DNA from: Larus michahellis
Lineage: Eukaryota; Chordata; Aves; Charadriiformes; Laridae
Assembly (NCBI RefSeq): GCF_964199755.1
Contig: NC_133901.1
Location: forward strand, 24,461,583-24,525,582
DNA length: 64,000 nt
Direction of reading: 5' to 3'
Position numbers and translations under genes: made by a program. This document shows positions 1 to 12,059 of this stretch, piece by piece (within the stretch, counting starts at the first letter, position 1; each line of letters starts with the position of its first letter). Below the pieces are notes generated by a model. It was given only the letters and a program-made list of their open reading frames with translations, was not told the origin of the DNA and ran no database searches.

Positions 1-12
1 CTGCCACCTCAC

Positions 13-60
13 CTGCCGGCCCTGCCGTGCCGCCGGACGCCGTTCCCGCGGGGCCGCCAT
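13..60 (-). CDS. Candidate first coding exon of a divergent gene, cut by the window edge
   Basis: On the minus strand an ATG at 60-58 opens 16 codons (MAAPRERRPAARQGRQ) that run in phase 0 to a consensus splice donor (CGGCAG then GTGAGG, with GT at 12-11). The segment is CpG-rich and lies at the edge of a CpG island, as expected of a first exon. I do not recognise the peptide and the next exon is off the window, so the product is unknown. The expected left neighbour of TFDP2 in vertebrates (ATP1B3) does not begin like this. The Kozak context is only partial (C at -3, G at +4). The stretch could equally be 5' UTR. Confidence 0.25.
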
Positions 61-199
61 GAGCTCCTGAGGCCGTTTTTCTCCTTTTGCCGCAGCACTG
101 GGCCTTGCGCGCAGCGGCGGCCCTCACAGAGACGGGGCACCGCGCTGCGGCCTCTGCTACTCCTTTCTGTTGATTTTTCAATGGAAATTAAACTGGACG

Positions 200-520
200 T
201 CAAAAAATGTATGTTAAAACCCCTCGCTGCCCGCCCCCACCCCGCACCTGCCCGGCCCCGCCCCCGGCGCGCGCGGCGGCCGTTAGCCCTGAGGGATCGG
301 GGAGGAGGCGGCCGTTGGCCCTGAGGGAGCGGGCGAGGGGCTCTCCCGAGCGGCCACCGCCGCCTCCCCGCCGGACCGACAAGGGCAGCGCAGGTAACGG
401 GGGGCGGTGGGGGAAAGGGAGGGCTGGCCTAGCTGGGGGGGCGGCGGAGCGCCCGGCGGTACGGGAGCTGCCCCCCGCTGGGGCCGCGGCCTCGGGCATA
501 GGAAGGGGCCGAGCAGGCCA
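200..520. promoter_or_regulatory. CpG island, probable bidirectional promoter
   Basis: This stretch is dense in G+C and CpG and stands out sharply from the AT-rich flanks. It holds a GC-box/Sp1-type C-rich motif at about 255-266. A minus-strand first-exon candidate lies to its left (13-60). On the plus strand there is a donor-like CAG/GTAACG at about 394. The two directions together suggest a bidirectional CpG-island promoter. Neither transcript is proven from sequence alone. Confidence 0.6.
276..339. repeat. Tandem duplication, two copies of a 32-bp unit
   Basis: Two adjacent copies begin with GCGGCCGTT and continue through CCCTGAGGGA; copy 1 is 276-307 and copy 2 is 308-339. They differ at a few positions only. 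The duplication lies inside the CpG island, so it repeats promoter sequence. Confidence 0.8.
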
Positions 521-607
521 AAGCCTGAGTGTACTTGGTAGAGCTGGGGGAGAAGGTCTGTCGGTGGTTACAGGTAGTGCGGTGTGTTTTGACCTTATTC
601 TCTGCAG

Positions 608-2505
608 GTGTGGGGAAGATGTGCAAAGTGAGTATAGCTAGGTGATTCCACAGGTGTGAAAACTCCGGGAAATGAGTGCAAAAACAACTTTGAAAGTGTT
701 AAGGCAGTGGCAGGTGGCATTATGTTGCATTGGGTGGTTGGAGTACGATGTGGCTGTCCTGCCTTCCTTAGGTCAACAGCCTGATACGCCTTTATGTTTC
801 TTTATTGCCTGGGGTTCTCCACTGGACCTTGCTCTGTGGGGAGGACAGAGGTGCCTGCAAGCCAGCCTTCCCCAGGGGCTGCAGGAGCTCTCTCATCCTC
901 GTGCTGCTCAGAGCAGACTGAGCTGGTGAGCATGTATTTGTGTGTCACTGAAACAGGAGCAAAACAGATAGAAGCAAATAGGGGAACCTGGCAAATGCAA
1001 GATACATCCTAAAGAGAGGGATATAGGTTTTTGGAAAGGAGAATAATTCGGCTGGTTTGGTCATAAGTCACCGTTCTCCAACAGTAGATTTAAAGCACAA
1101 GAACTGTCTCTTAACAAAATACATGAACATGCAAACACCTCTTTTTCTGATGCTTACCTAAGGTGTGGCCTTAAAACATGCCTGCGACTGTGGAAGCTCC
1201 ACTTCTTTTTTCTTAAAAAAAAAAAAAAAAAAAAAAAAAGTCTTACCTTTGCCATAGAGAAGCTTTCTGTGGGGTGCAACATGGGCAATTACAGTGTGGG
1301 AGCTATCTGCGGTGAGTTCACACCCTTCCTTACCTTGCAGTAACTTGTACTTGTCCATGCCCTAGACCTAGTCCTGTTACTGAGAACTCTGAATGCTGTT
1401 TAATTGCATTCTGGAAAGCCGGAGGCTTAAATTTTACACAGGGAAATGCTAGGACATTTTCCCATCATCTGTGTGGTTTACTCATTTGAAATGTTTTTTA
1501 ACTCCTAAATGTGCCAAGAAATTTATGTCTTTGTGGTCCTTATTTATTAAAAATAACTATCTTGTTGATGCCAGCAGCTGCTGCAAAAATATAGTCTGCT
1601 GCTTTTACATAGTATGGTATTAAACAGGATTTTTGTTATTTAGAATTTGAAAAACAATGTTCAATTAATGATGATAGATTAATTAAATGTAATATTTGTG
1701 TACTGTCATTGCTGCATAACTTGGACTTTAATGTCAAGATGATGAAAACTTGCGTTAGGACAGGCGATTTGAACCAAAGGAGTATTGGTTTCATGTATTC
1801 TAGAACAATGGTGCTTAGATAACTTTGCCATTTTGTAACTGTTTGCTGCCTTATGCTGGAAGAACATGAACCCTTCTGTTTGCCAGTACTTCTTCCTTTT
1901 GATGTCATCTCATTGTTGCAGGGTTACATCACTTCCTGCTCAGCTATGCCTGGTACAATGGCTTTTAGTTACGGTTCATGGATCTGTAAGTTCTCTGACT
2001 GACTGGTGAGGGATTCTCAAAATGGAAGAAAATCAAGCCTGTGATCGGTCGTCTAGGTGGCAGCTGTAAGAACCAATAGGCAGGAATGCAAATCCTTCAA
2101 CAACTTCTGTTTTCTTAGTGTGACAGATGAGTACTGTTTATCCTGTGAAATATACAGGAACAATTTCTTAGGTTTTGTTACCCTTGACCAGCGGTTTCAG
2201 CAAGGAGACAATCCTAATGACGTTAGGCTTTTGAGCCTTTTCTGTTGCTCCTACCGTAGATCATTTAATATGAATTCGATATTAAGTAGGACCCCAAGAG
2301 CAAAGATGTGTTGTTCAGATGAAGGACAGGCACACTGCAGTAAAGCTGAACTGTGTTCGGGAGCAACCTACACGAATCACACGCAGTCAGGGACGTTTCT
2401 CGTGACAGTGGACTTCCACAATGAAGTATTGTTCAAATTTATCTCCTTTCCTACACTTGGGGTTGAGACAAAGTTTAATGAATAATAAACCTACACAAAT
2501 TTGGT
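608..2505 (+). other. Possible plus-strand spliced noncoding transcript
   Basis: A chain of splice-like signals follows the CpG island on the plus strand. There is a 20-nt segment, 608-627, between CTCTGCAG and GTGAGTAT. A second segment, 1922-1986, lies between TTGTTGCAG and GTAAGTTC. An acceptor TGTTTTCTTAG at about 2109-2119 precedes a segment ending in AATAAA at 2484-2489. No reading frame survives the joins: exon three into exon four meets a stop at once. If real it is a noncoding RNA. Each signal could arise by chance. Confidence 0.15.
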
Positions 2506-4400
2506 GGTTTTATTTCTCTGGTTTCCCTGAATGTTTTGAGATCTTTTTGCTTTCTAACAGAATGTGTGTAATTCTGCAAAATACAATTTTAAAGAGTTTG
2601 TTAGCCAAGGAAAAAATTTCTTGTCTTAATGTTTCTGTTGTTGGTGTTAGCACAGAGCACCTTAATGCTGCAACTGTTGCCATTCCTTTTGTTTTTTTAG
2701 AAAACATGCAGATTTATGGGAAGAAAAGTATAAAAGAGTTTGTATGATGCTATCTTATTGGACAAAGAAATTCTAACCAAAAGCATTTATCATTTCAGAG
2801 AGCTATTTGCAGACTTCTCCATTCTTAGAGAACCATGCTTAGTACTTCCTTAGAAGAAAAAGAACAAAAGGGCTTTTATGCTTTAACATTTTCTCAGTTT
2901 CTATGTTGGGTTCTTTAGGGGGAGATCCCCAGGTGAAAACAGGGCACAAAGAAATAAAGTAGCTTACAACAAAACCCTGTCATTTTAGATTCTTTAGAGG
3001 ACAGTATTTATTCCAGCCAGCTTTACCATTAGTTCAGTGTTCCAGAATCCTTCTGGCAGCAACTTACATAGCACTGACACAAAAGGACATACAGTTTTTT
3101 ACCTTTTTTTTTTTTTTTAAACTAGCAATATCTGTATTAGTGAGATAACGACTGTACCCTCTAATTTCTTCAGTTGTGTTTCTTGCCCGTAAAAACCACG
3201 CAACAGGAGTTTTAGCTAGTTATTTGGGGCTAACTGGAGCCTGCCAAATTTATTTGTAAAAATGCCATCCTAAATATGCCAACGCATTTTAAATGAAAGG
3301 GATCTGTTCTAGAGTGTCTATTTATTACACAAGAATGAATTTACAGTTTTGCAAGTTGTTTCCTATTGTCTTTTAACCTTTACTTTCAGCTGGTTTGAGA
3401 TTAAAAATACTGAGTCATGGGTCTTCTGTGCACGTGGGGAGCAAGAAGTACTGTGAAATTACTTGTGTTTTTGGTTTTGGTGGAGTTGGAAAACCAATAC
3501 AGACAATGAAAAGAGACAGTATTTTATGTTCCCTAAATGCTTATCATTTGGATTCTTGTTAACAAAGTATGGGAGAGGGGGTTGGAAGGATGTATGTTCA
3601 GAGCCTATAAACGTTTGAAGGGGTTTACCATGAGACACAAGAGTAGCACACAGAGTACTGGAATACAGTGTGCTGAGGAGAACGCTCTGAACTCCTGCCT
3701 CGAAACCTGACTGTTAATAGAAAGACCTAGCACTTTAAGAGAATAGAATGAAAAAGCCTGTGTCAAACATGCATTCAAGTTGATGTGCACATTGGTTAGC
3801 TGTTTCTGAGGCCTTTTCGTAGGTGCAGATTGGGTGCAGGTCTTGATGAGAACAGGGACAATAATATTCCTAAACATTTTGTGAGTTTGTCAAAATGTAA
3901 CAATTTCAGCAGCCTGGCATCTTTCCCTTGATAATGACATACTAAGTTTCTGAGTGGTAAATTAACCAATGAGGCCACAATTGCCAGATTTTTATATTTA
4001 TTTTCAAAACACCAAAGGATGCAATATTTCATGGACATGAAATTGTAAAGTAGGGCGTTTCCTTCTTTTTTTTTTTTTTTTTTTTTTAAAATGCGGTACA
4101 TGTACTGTCAACATTAACCTTGAACAACTTTTTTCCACAACGTTTTTCTGAAAAACAAGCTCAGTCCCATTGCCTTGAAATTCTTTTATTCAGGTCTTCT
4201 ACAGTTAAGCTTTATGTTTCTGTTCACAGACAACTGGATGTTTTTCTCCAAAGCGTACAGTTTTCACTTCAGTCAGACTTGTCTGCTCCCCACCCCCATT
4301 TTGCAATGTACAATTCCCACTTGCAGCATTTTCAGTAAACATGGGATCATTGAGTATACAGAAATAGCTTCTTCTATAAAATTTCCATTAAAAAAATAAC
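640..4400. other. Intergenic AT-rich sequence
   Basis: Apart from the splice-like chain described separately, I see no supported gene here. It contains a 25-base A run at 1215-1239 and a 22-base T run at 4066-4087. The open frames in it, the longest about 142 codons at 2057-2485, are no longer than expected by chance. Confidence 0.6.
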
Positions 4401-4405
4401 AAGTT

Positions 4406-7400
4406 TTTATTTACAAAGTGTTTGCTACTACAAAGTAATATTTCCTATTGGTTCAAATATACTATTTGCTAGTGCCAGTGTTCCTATTAGGAAAGTAAAA
4501 CTTTGTATATGCATTTTTCTTTATATCTTTGTCAGTGTTTAAAGCACATATGATACTACCACATTCTATTTTACACTACTCCTAGCAATGTACAATGTGG
4601 TAGTAGAAATTAACACTATTTGATCAGGACAAAAAATCAGCATAGCTTAATAGCAGTCCTTCTGCAAAACCAAAACTTTATAATTTAAAGGTGTTTGGAA
4701 ACAAAGAAATCTATGGAGAATTCAAAAATACACAGCAAATTGTTTAAAAGATGAATGGGCGACTTGGACTTCCCCAAAGACACAAGGAGTTTAGCACAAG
4801 AAAAGGGAGAAAAATTTCTGTGAAAGTGTTGGTTTGACAAGTGTTGGTTTATGCCAATACATATGTTGGTGGAGGGGGAGAGTAAGATGAGCGGAATAAA
4901 AAAATTAATTAAAACTTCAAATCCCATATAGTTAGCATCCTCATAAATTGGATTTGTCAATGCGTCTTTTCTTCCCACCCACCATGTTTGCAAACCCTCC
5001 TTTGAGTTCAGCATTGAAAAAGGTCATAAAATAGCTTTGTCCATGACTGGCCTTGTTCTTTGAAAAAAAAAAAAAAGAAAAAAAAAGAGGAAATATCTTA
5101 TTTCATTTAAAAGTTAATGGACTTTCAAGGGGTTTCTGCATTTTAAACATGACAAAGAAGTGTCTCTACAACTTACTTCCATGTAGATGTTAAAAAGTGC
5201 TACTGTAATGGGGGCCGGATGGACCTGCCTTTTTTATCCTCTACTGCATGTTGCAGCGGCTCTGTAGCATTGGTTGATGCATGCGTCAGCATTAACTCAT
5301 TGCCCAGGGATTGATCTATTGCCAGATCATCTAAGAACTGCCAACAGACATGTACTGTTGTAAGAACTGTGCCTATACTTGCTGGCTGGTTACTGCCGAC
5401 GCCATGTAGGGTATGTAAATACAAAGGTTGGTGCCTTGGTCCCAGGGCATGACTTACAGTCAGGACCTGAAAAAGGAGGATGAACTCACATCATCATTCT
5501 TACAGGTTTGTTCAAAGTAGGATTAATTTTTTCACAGTAGGTGCTTGCGAGATACAGTGTCATAACATTTGCGTATACTTCTCTGAAGTATTTTTCATAT
5601 ATATAGCCTGGCTTTAGAGACAAGGGAGTGTGCCAGAAACTTCTTGTGTGATGGGTTGTGATTCAGCTGGTATTTTCCTAAGGAAATTTTGGAAGATCCA
5701 CTTAATCCCTGCATTAGCACAACAAAATCTACTAATTATTCAAGTTAGATTAAGATTTAACAAACCCACCAAAAAAAAATGGAGACTGATTTTGTGGACT
5801 TAACCTTTTCTGGTCAATGTTTTAACTTTCGTGGCTGTTCAGAATAATGGTATGTTACCTAAAAATTTCAATGGGAAGGGATATGGATATGTGGTGGTTT
5901 TTTCCTCTTTGACTGTCTTGGTCTTATGGGTGTGCCATTGCTGCTTCATGGAAGGCACAAGAACAAGATAGTGCTTGGTATTAATGTCTCTGTTTCACTC
6001 GGCCTGGATAATGAGAATAAGCTAAAAAAATTCCCTGTTAAAGACTCATTGTCTCTTGAAAAAAGTTTCCTATATGTACTGCATAGGTGAGTTTGATTTA
6101 CACCTACAACTGGATTTAAATTTTACATAGCTTTATCCTGCTATCTCATGGTGTTAATTTATCTAAATGCTTACACCTGGAGAGCATTAAGTATTTAAGA
6201 ATGGCATTTAGAGAAGTCAGAAGATTAAATGGTTGCTATGTATTCTAGCCAATACTAAGAAGAGATGCAAGTCTGGGCTACTGGGAGGTTCTTGGATCTG
6301 CTTGGAATTGTTATGGTCCTCTACAGATACTGATCTGAGCCAAGTCAGCCTGCTTTTCTTATTGAAGAAAGGAAAAATTAAGTTATTCATTTACTCTATA
6401 TTGTTCCTAAGCAGGAGGCTTTCTCCTGGGATTTGGATAGTTAGATGTTTCTTCTGCCAAATTTTGAGCAATGATTTTTGGTGTCCTGCAGCTCAGCGGG
6501 TATCCTAAATGTTGGAATCTTGGGTACTGTCAAAAAGACCTAAGCAGGAAGAAAACATTTTGGTTTTGGCTGATCTTTGGGGTAGGCCAGACAAGGTAGG
6601 AGTATTAAAGATATAGAATGAATATGCACTCTCTAAACAGCTGCAATAAACAGCCTCTTTAATTGTAACTGTCAGATTGCTTTTATGAGCAGTCCCTTCC
6701 CAGTCAGTGCCAGCTGGGTTAGGTATCCATGGATGGCAACTACATGGTAATTGGGTTGAATGAGTTAGGAAGTACTTTTATGAACAGCTCTACAGTGACT
6801 TGAAAGGGAATGAACAACTGGGAGTAATGTTGGTTGTGGGGATTTTTTTGGCAATATAGCTGGGTCCAGGGGAGAACAGTTGCTCACAGCCTCTTAAAAA
6901 CACTCACCAGACTAAATTCTAACAGCTAAATAGGAAAGCGATAATCTGATTTGGGAATTTATTAAGTTCCCAAAGGAATGAGAGTTTTGGGAAGTCTCAT
7001 GCTATCAGGATTTGGTTATGTGAACACCTGCCAGCAGATAATTAAGTATTAGAGCTGTTAACATGCTTGCAAGGGCGGGTGTGTGATAATCAGAAATTAC
7101 GAATGATTTATTGGCGTATTATTTCTAGACATAGGTCAGAATTCAAAAAGTGACATATTTTAAAATACAAAAACTCAATCAGCAGGCCAATGGTCCTTAG
7201 CCTCTTCCCTGTTCATCAGTAATGCTGCACTAGGCATGTTTCCAAGTGCTGAAGGCTGAGATGCCTTCAGACACAGAACATACCAGGCCTTGGACTAACT
7301 CAACTGCAGCATTTCTTTCTTTAAAATTAATTAAGCTTGTAGTAAGCAGAAGGGTATCACCTCAAAGTATGACTATTACTAGAAGTTTTAAAATAAAAAA

Positions 7401-8865
7401 ATCTAAAACCCTCATATAGCCTTTTCCCAGCTTCCATTATATCTGGTTATTTAAAATACTTGTGTTCATGAGAGACTCTTGTAATGGAAAGATATAAATT
7501 AGGTGGGTCAGTCAGAAGATAACTTGCTTTGGTTTGTTTACTATCTACTATACCCTGTGGTTACTAGCTTTGTTTTAAAATTAATCCAAAACCCACATGC
7601 CTCTAACTCATTAAAAGGAAGGTCTTCTCAATAAACTGCCTGGATTATATTCAGCTGAAAAGAGACAGTTAATTATAAAAAACAGTATTGCCCCATGTTC
7701 AAATGTGATTTAAGTTTCAGCCATGCTCTTGAATTAAAATGGTGGATATGGTCAGAAGAGCGAGCACTCGACATTTGAAACCTTAACTGTGGAATTCTAA
7801 ATTCAAGCATCATTTTATGTGTGAACTTGAGGGTTTTGTTTTTCTTTTGGGGAAGGAAAAAAAAAAGGATTAAAATTTGGTTATTAGGCCTTTTTACATT
7901 ATGTTACTTCAGGCTGACTTAGTTGATAAGCACAAAGTTCTTCTGTGGGTATTCTGTGTACTCAGCAATTTCCAGCATCTCAAAAGGATTAGGAGTATTT
8001 GCAAGCTGTAGTTTAAAAAACTAAACAAAACCCTTAACCAAAATGGAAATAGCTACAGTGTGGCTTGTAATATGTTTAATAGAAGTTTGCTAAAATCATA
8101 CCTTCGGTTAAACTGGTATAATTTGCTTTAGCGTTTACTTAAATATACACACTTTCTTAGATTAGGTGGATTGCTGCCATTAATTCCAGTGATGAAATGA
8201 GAAGACTGGCGCACTTTAATGCAATTTTAAAAACCAAAATGTCAAATTTCCACATAATAGAAAAATGCTGTCTCCCACTCATGCTTTTTCATCTAGTTTG
8301 TGGTTTTTCTTAGTCAAATTAGATTTTTTTTCAAGCACTGTAAAGTAAGTCCAGAAATAAAGCTGTTTTCTGCAATATATATAAAAGCATTTACAGATGG
8401 CATTATATTGCTTGCAGCCAAGTGCCTTCTGAATGTGTAACCAAGAAAGAGTTCCAAGACACAGAAATGTGTCACACATGAAAATTTAAATGTTAACTTT
8501 GTCTTCTAAAAGCTATGATCTAGTACCAGTTGCCACTTGTTTCATACCAATGAACGTCAAGGGTATTGCGTGAGACAGGAGAGGATGATGGTAACTGAAT
8601 AGAAAATGAGAAAACAAGTCTTGCTAATGACAGTTTTAGCCTGGAAAGTATCTGCTGCTGGCTTTCAGAGAGAGGGAAGGTCTGCATTTTGAAGCAACTG
8701 AGCACAATTACTGCCATTAGCTTAGTGGGAGCTGTGTGGTTGCTTAATATTCTCAATCCTCTTGTTATTCATAATTGCTCAGAGCTCAATTCAGGTGCAA
8801 CAGCTGCATTTTGTGAGCTCCTGCATTTACCTGTTTTGTTTTGGTTTTTTTTTTTTTGGTTCTGG

Positions 8866-8897
<32 letters not shown>

Positions 8898-11875
8898 ATG
8901 TCAGCTAAGATCAACAAGAATAATAGGAAGGCTGCCTGAAATCATACGTGAGTTACTATGGCTGGATAAGGCTCAAAATTCTCCTAGTTCCCAGACTTTA
9001 GTGTAACCACAGGACCACAGTACTTTAGTTGAACTTCATCCTCAACTGGAACTTGGCACAAAGGATCCCAAGGAAAGAATTTCCTTTTGAAGTCTCTTCT
9101 AAATGTTCTAACTTGTTTTGGCCTTTGTATTCAACTAATACAGGAGAAGTAACTTTTAAAGTCTTGGTTCAACTGTCTAAATAAATGTTATGTGCTCCTA
9201 GATTATTACTATTTTATTTTTTTTAAAAGTTGATAGCTTGAAGTTTGCCAGAAAGCAAGTAGTTGTGCCGTCTGCTGCTTTGAAGGACGTGGACATCAAT
9301 GGAAGGAAGATACCACTGAAGATCTTCCTCCTGTAAAGCAGAAAGCACACTGACTGCTAATAAAATACATTCCATTTCTGGGCAGGAAGCCATTTTTTGC
9401 CAGGTTCTTATAGTTCAAAGTGCTCCTCTTTAGCAATTGTTGAGTGTTTTTCTGTTTTTTTCTTTTTACACAAATCTTGAGTGGGAAATACGAAGAAAGT
9501 GTGAAGTTAAATCTGCCCCTAATGTGGTGGGGGCCGGGGAGTAATAACTGTAGAAAATGTTCCCCTCTTAAAGGAGTTCCTTAGGATCCTGCATATATCA
9601 GGTGTCTTTGATCTGCCCTCTCCAATGAAAGCTGACATGACAGTTTTTGAAAAAACAATGGGTTTTTAAGAGTAAAAGCAATTATCTGTTTAAATGAAGT
9701 GTCATTCATGAAGCTGACAATTCCATACTAATATGCCTGGAGTATCTGTTACCTTCTCCTCCTCTTATTTCAAAAGCGAGCCACTTCAATCAAGTGCCTT
9801 GACTCTCTCAGAAAGAATATTATTTCATATTTGTAAAGCTTTTCTTCACAGAGAGGTAGTGTTACGGATTTGGTTGAAGTGAGGTGGTGTAAATCCCTCA
9901 GTCTGCTTTTGCCTGTGAGCCATGAGCACAGGACAGTCTTAACAGTCTTGCCCAGAAGGTGAATGATGTGGTAGGCATGTAAGAATTCTTTTAATTTGTG
10001 CATTTGCAACTCATTTGTGTAAGCTAGATAGCTCTGCTTGCTCAGTCAAGAGCCGTACCTAAATAATACCTGTACCTCAAATGCAGGAGTTCCAACTATC
10101 TATGAAAAGTTTCCAAATTTTTAACGTAAACATGCAGGTGTGCTTGTTCACTCCTCGCAGTTTTAGCTGTCTTGTATGTAGTTAGTCGTGCAGTAACTCC
10201 TGTACAAGAGACAGGTGGCTTTTTAGCTGGAGCCTCAGTTTACCTCACTAGCACAGGCTCAGTGCTTTTGGATCTTGTTGGCTTGAGTGCAGGTTTGTCT
10301 GTAAAAGATCATGTGGAGGTACCCCAGTAGAGCTGCAGTAGTGGTCACAGCGGCCAAGGGCTACAGTTTGCTGCCGTTGCTCAAGGAAGTACCAGTATTA
10401 CAAGCTGCCTAATCTCGTAACTAAATAACAGAGCCAACCTCCTTGAGCTCTGACAGCTAATACACTGGTATTTAGAAACAGGTCAACTATTTACAAAAAG
10501 AAGTAACACCATTTTAAACTGGATTTGCCTACTTGTTAACTTTGAGACTAGTTAAAGTACTGGACGTTAGAACACCACGGGAAGAGTACATCTACGGTGT
10601 ATTTTGCTCTGTTATTCAAGTTTTGTTTTTTTAAAAAGGTCTTTATGATTGGAGGTGATGTTAACTGTAGAACATGGAGCCTCCTGTTGCAATTCTAATT
10701 TAACAGTTCAAAGGGGATTCATGTTTTGTAATTTTAACCACAAATTATTTTAAGAAGTGGTTCAATACCACTATTTTTCAAAGGCGCATCAAGGTGAGTG
10801 CAACAGAAGTTCATTTTAAGAAAGTTACTCAATCATAATCCAAACTGACCAGAATGCAAAACATGAAATGATGTATTGTTGAAATTTAATTTTTTTCCTA
10901 AGAACCTCAACCTATGACTTTAGAAGTTATGTGACCTGCCCACCCTGAATTTGAAAATACTGCCTTGAAAACATGCTGCCTGAGATCCTTAACTTAGAGG
11001 CCTTTTTTTTTTTTTTTTAAAAAAACCCCAACACATGCTATAAAATCAAAGGGATTATAAAGTTAGAACAGTAAAGGAGAAGCTACACTGGATACACTCT
11101 AATCTAGAAATACAATTTTAAAACTTTTTTGCCTTGAAAAAAGCTGGTGCAGAGAATACTGCTGTTTTCATCCTGACTGTTTAATAATGGCTAAGAATAA
11201 TCACTTATTTATAATAAATTAGGTCTGCAGTATAAATGAACATATGAACCTTTCAAAAGAGACATACTATTGTTACTTTTAGAGTATCTAAAATGGGTTT
11301 AAACTATTTTAAGATTCACTTAATCACTTGCAATTTATATTACTTTAAGAATCTTCTATACAGCAAGTCGAACAGAAAAAAGCAAACATTCTAACAGCCC
11401 CTTTTCCCTAGAACAATTTCCATATAAGATAGTTTTAAATAGCTATTTTAGGGCATTCGCACATGCGCTCTCTCCCCCTTTTTTCTAAAGGTAGCACAGC
11501 CAAAAGCCAATGCAAGAATTGGCATTTGTTGACTGACTGTTTTCTTCTCCATCTGGTAAAGATAAGGGGAAGACAGAGACTTGAGGCAGAATGTCCCAAA
11601 ATGGAAGATGTTTACTTTGCCAAATCTCCAGGGACTTTGTTCTTTTCCTTGGTTATAGTTGATAAAAACCACTTTGCTCTGTGTCTGCATGTCACTCTGT
11701 GTTCAGTTACAAAAAGTTTTGAATTTCAGCTGTGGATGAATTTGTTTTGAAGCATACATTTTGCTTCACCGAACACAGTGCAAACCAAGGCAAGAAACTT
11801 AAGTAAAATCCAAACAGGAGCTCCCATTAAGAATATTTATGAGCAGCATTTTGTATATTCTGTTTTCTACTGTCC
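4406..11875 (-). other. TFDP2: TFDP2 3' UTR and downstream flank, end not fixed
   Basis: This is the sequence downstream of the TFDP2 stop codon. Minus-strand AATAAA signals lie at 9218-9213, 7112-7107, 6963-6958 and 4411-4406. The one at 6963 is followed by a GU-rich stretch and the one at 4411 by a U-rich stretch, so several polyadenylation sites are possible. I cannot say where the transcript ends, and the limits given are the outermost candidate. The region also holds T runs at 8866-8892 (27 bases) and 11003-11018, and A runs at 5061-5088. I see no other gene in it. Confidence 0.4.
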
Positions 11876-12059
11876 TTATTCTGGGGAGGAAGAATCCTCA
11901 TCTTCATCCTCTTCATCTTCATCATTGAATGAGCATGGAGTTTCTCCTCGTGATTCAGAGTAGCGTGACGTTGCGCTGCTGGACTGCTGACTGCTAGGGG
12001 CAAGAAACTGCCCAGTTGCTAAGGCCACTTCAGCATCCAAACACAACCCTGGATTCTCA
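11876..12059 (-). CDS. TFDP2: TFDP2 last coding exon (184 nt coding) with acidic tail and stop
   Basis: It encodes [20 protein letters not shown] and [20 protein letters not shown], then an acidic run of Asp and Glu and the end SSSPE, with TAA at 11878-11876. The acidic run is built from near-repetitive GAT/GAA/GAG codons (11894-11923), a small coding microsatellite that may vary in length. The acceptor is TTTTGATAG. Confidence 0.97.

Noticed and set aside
2057..2485. 142-codon plus frame ending at AATAAA
   Set aside because: Its stop overlaps the poly(A) signal, its start lies upstream of the only good acceptor, and several frames of this length are expected by chance in 64 kb.
4960..5467. 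Minus-strand pieces resembling terminal exons (87 codons at 5467-5200; about 38 codons ending KRRIDKSNL near 4970)
   Set aside because: Acceptor-like tracts and a donor at about 5176 are present, but the frames do not join, I recognise neither peptide, and both lie in probable TFDP2 3' UTR. Kept out as chance open frames.
11778..11963. Plus-strand frame with a poly-Ser run
   Set aside because: This is the antisense of the TFDP2 acidic tail codons.
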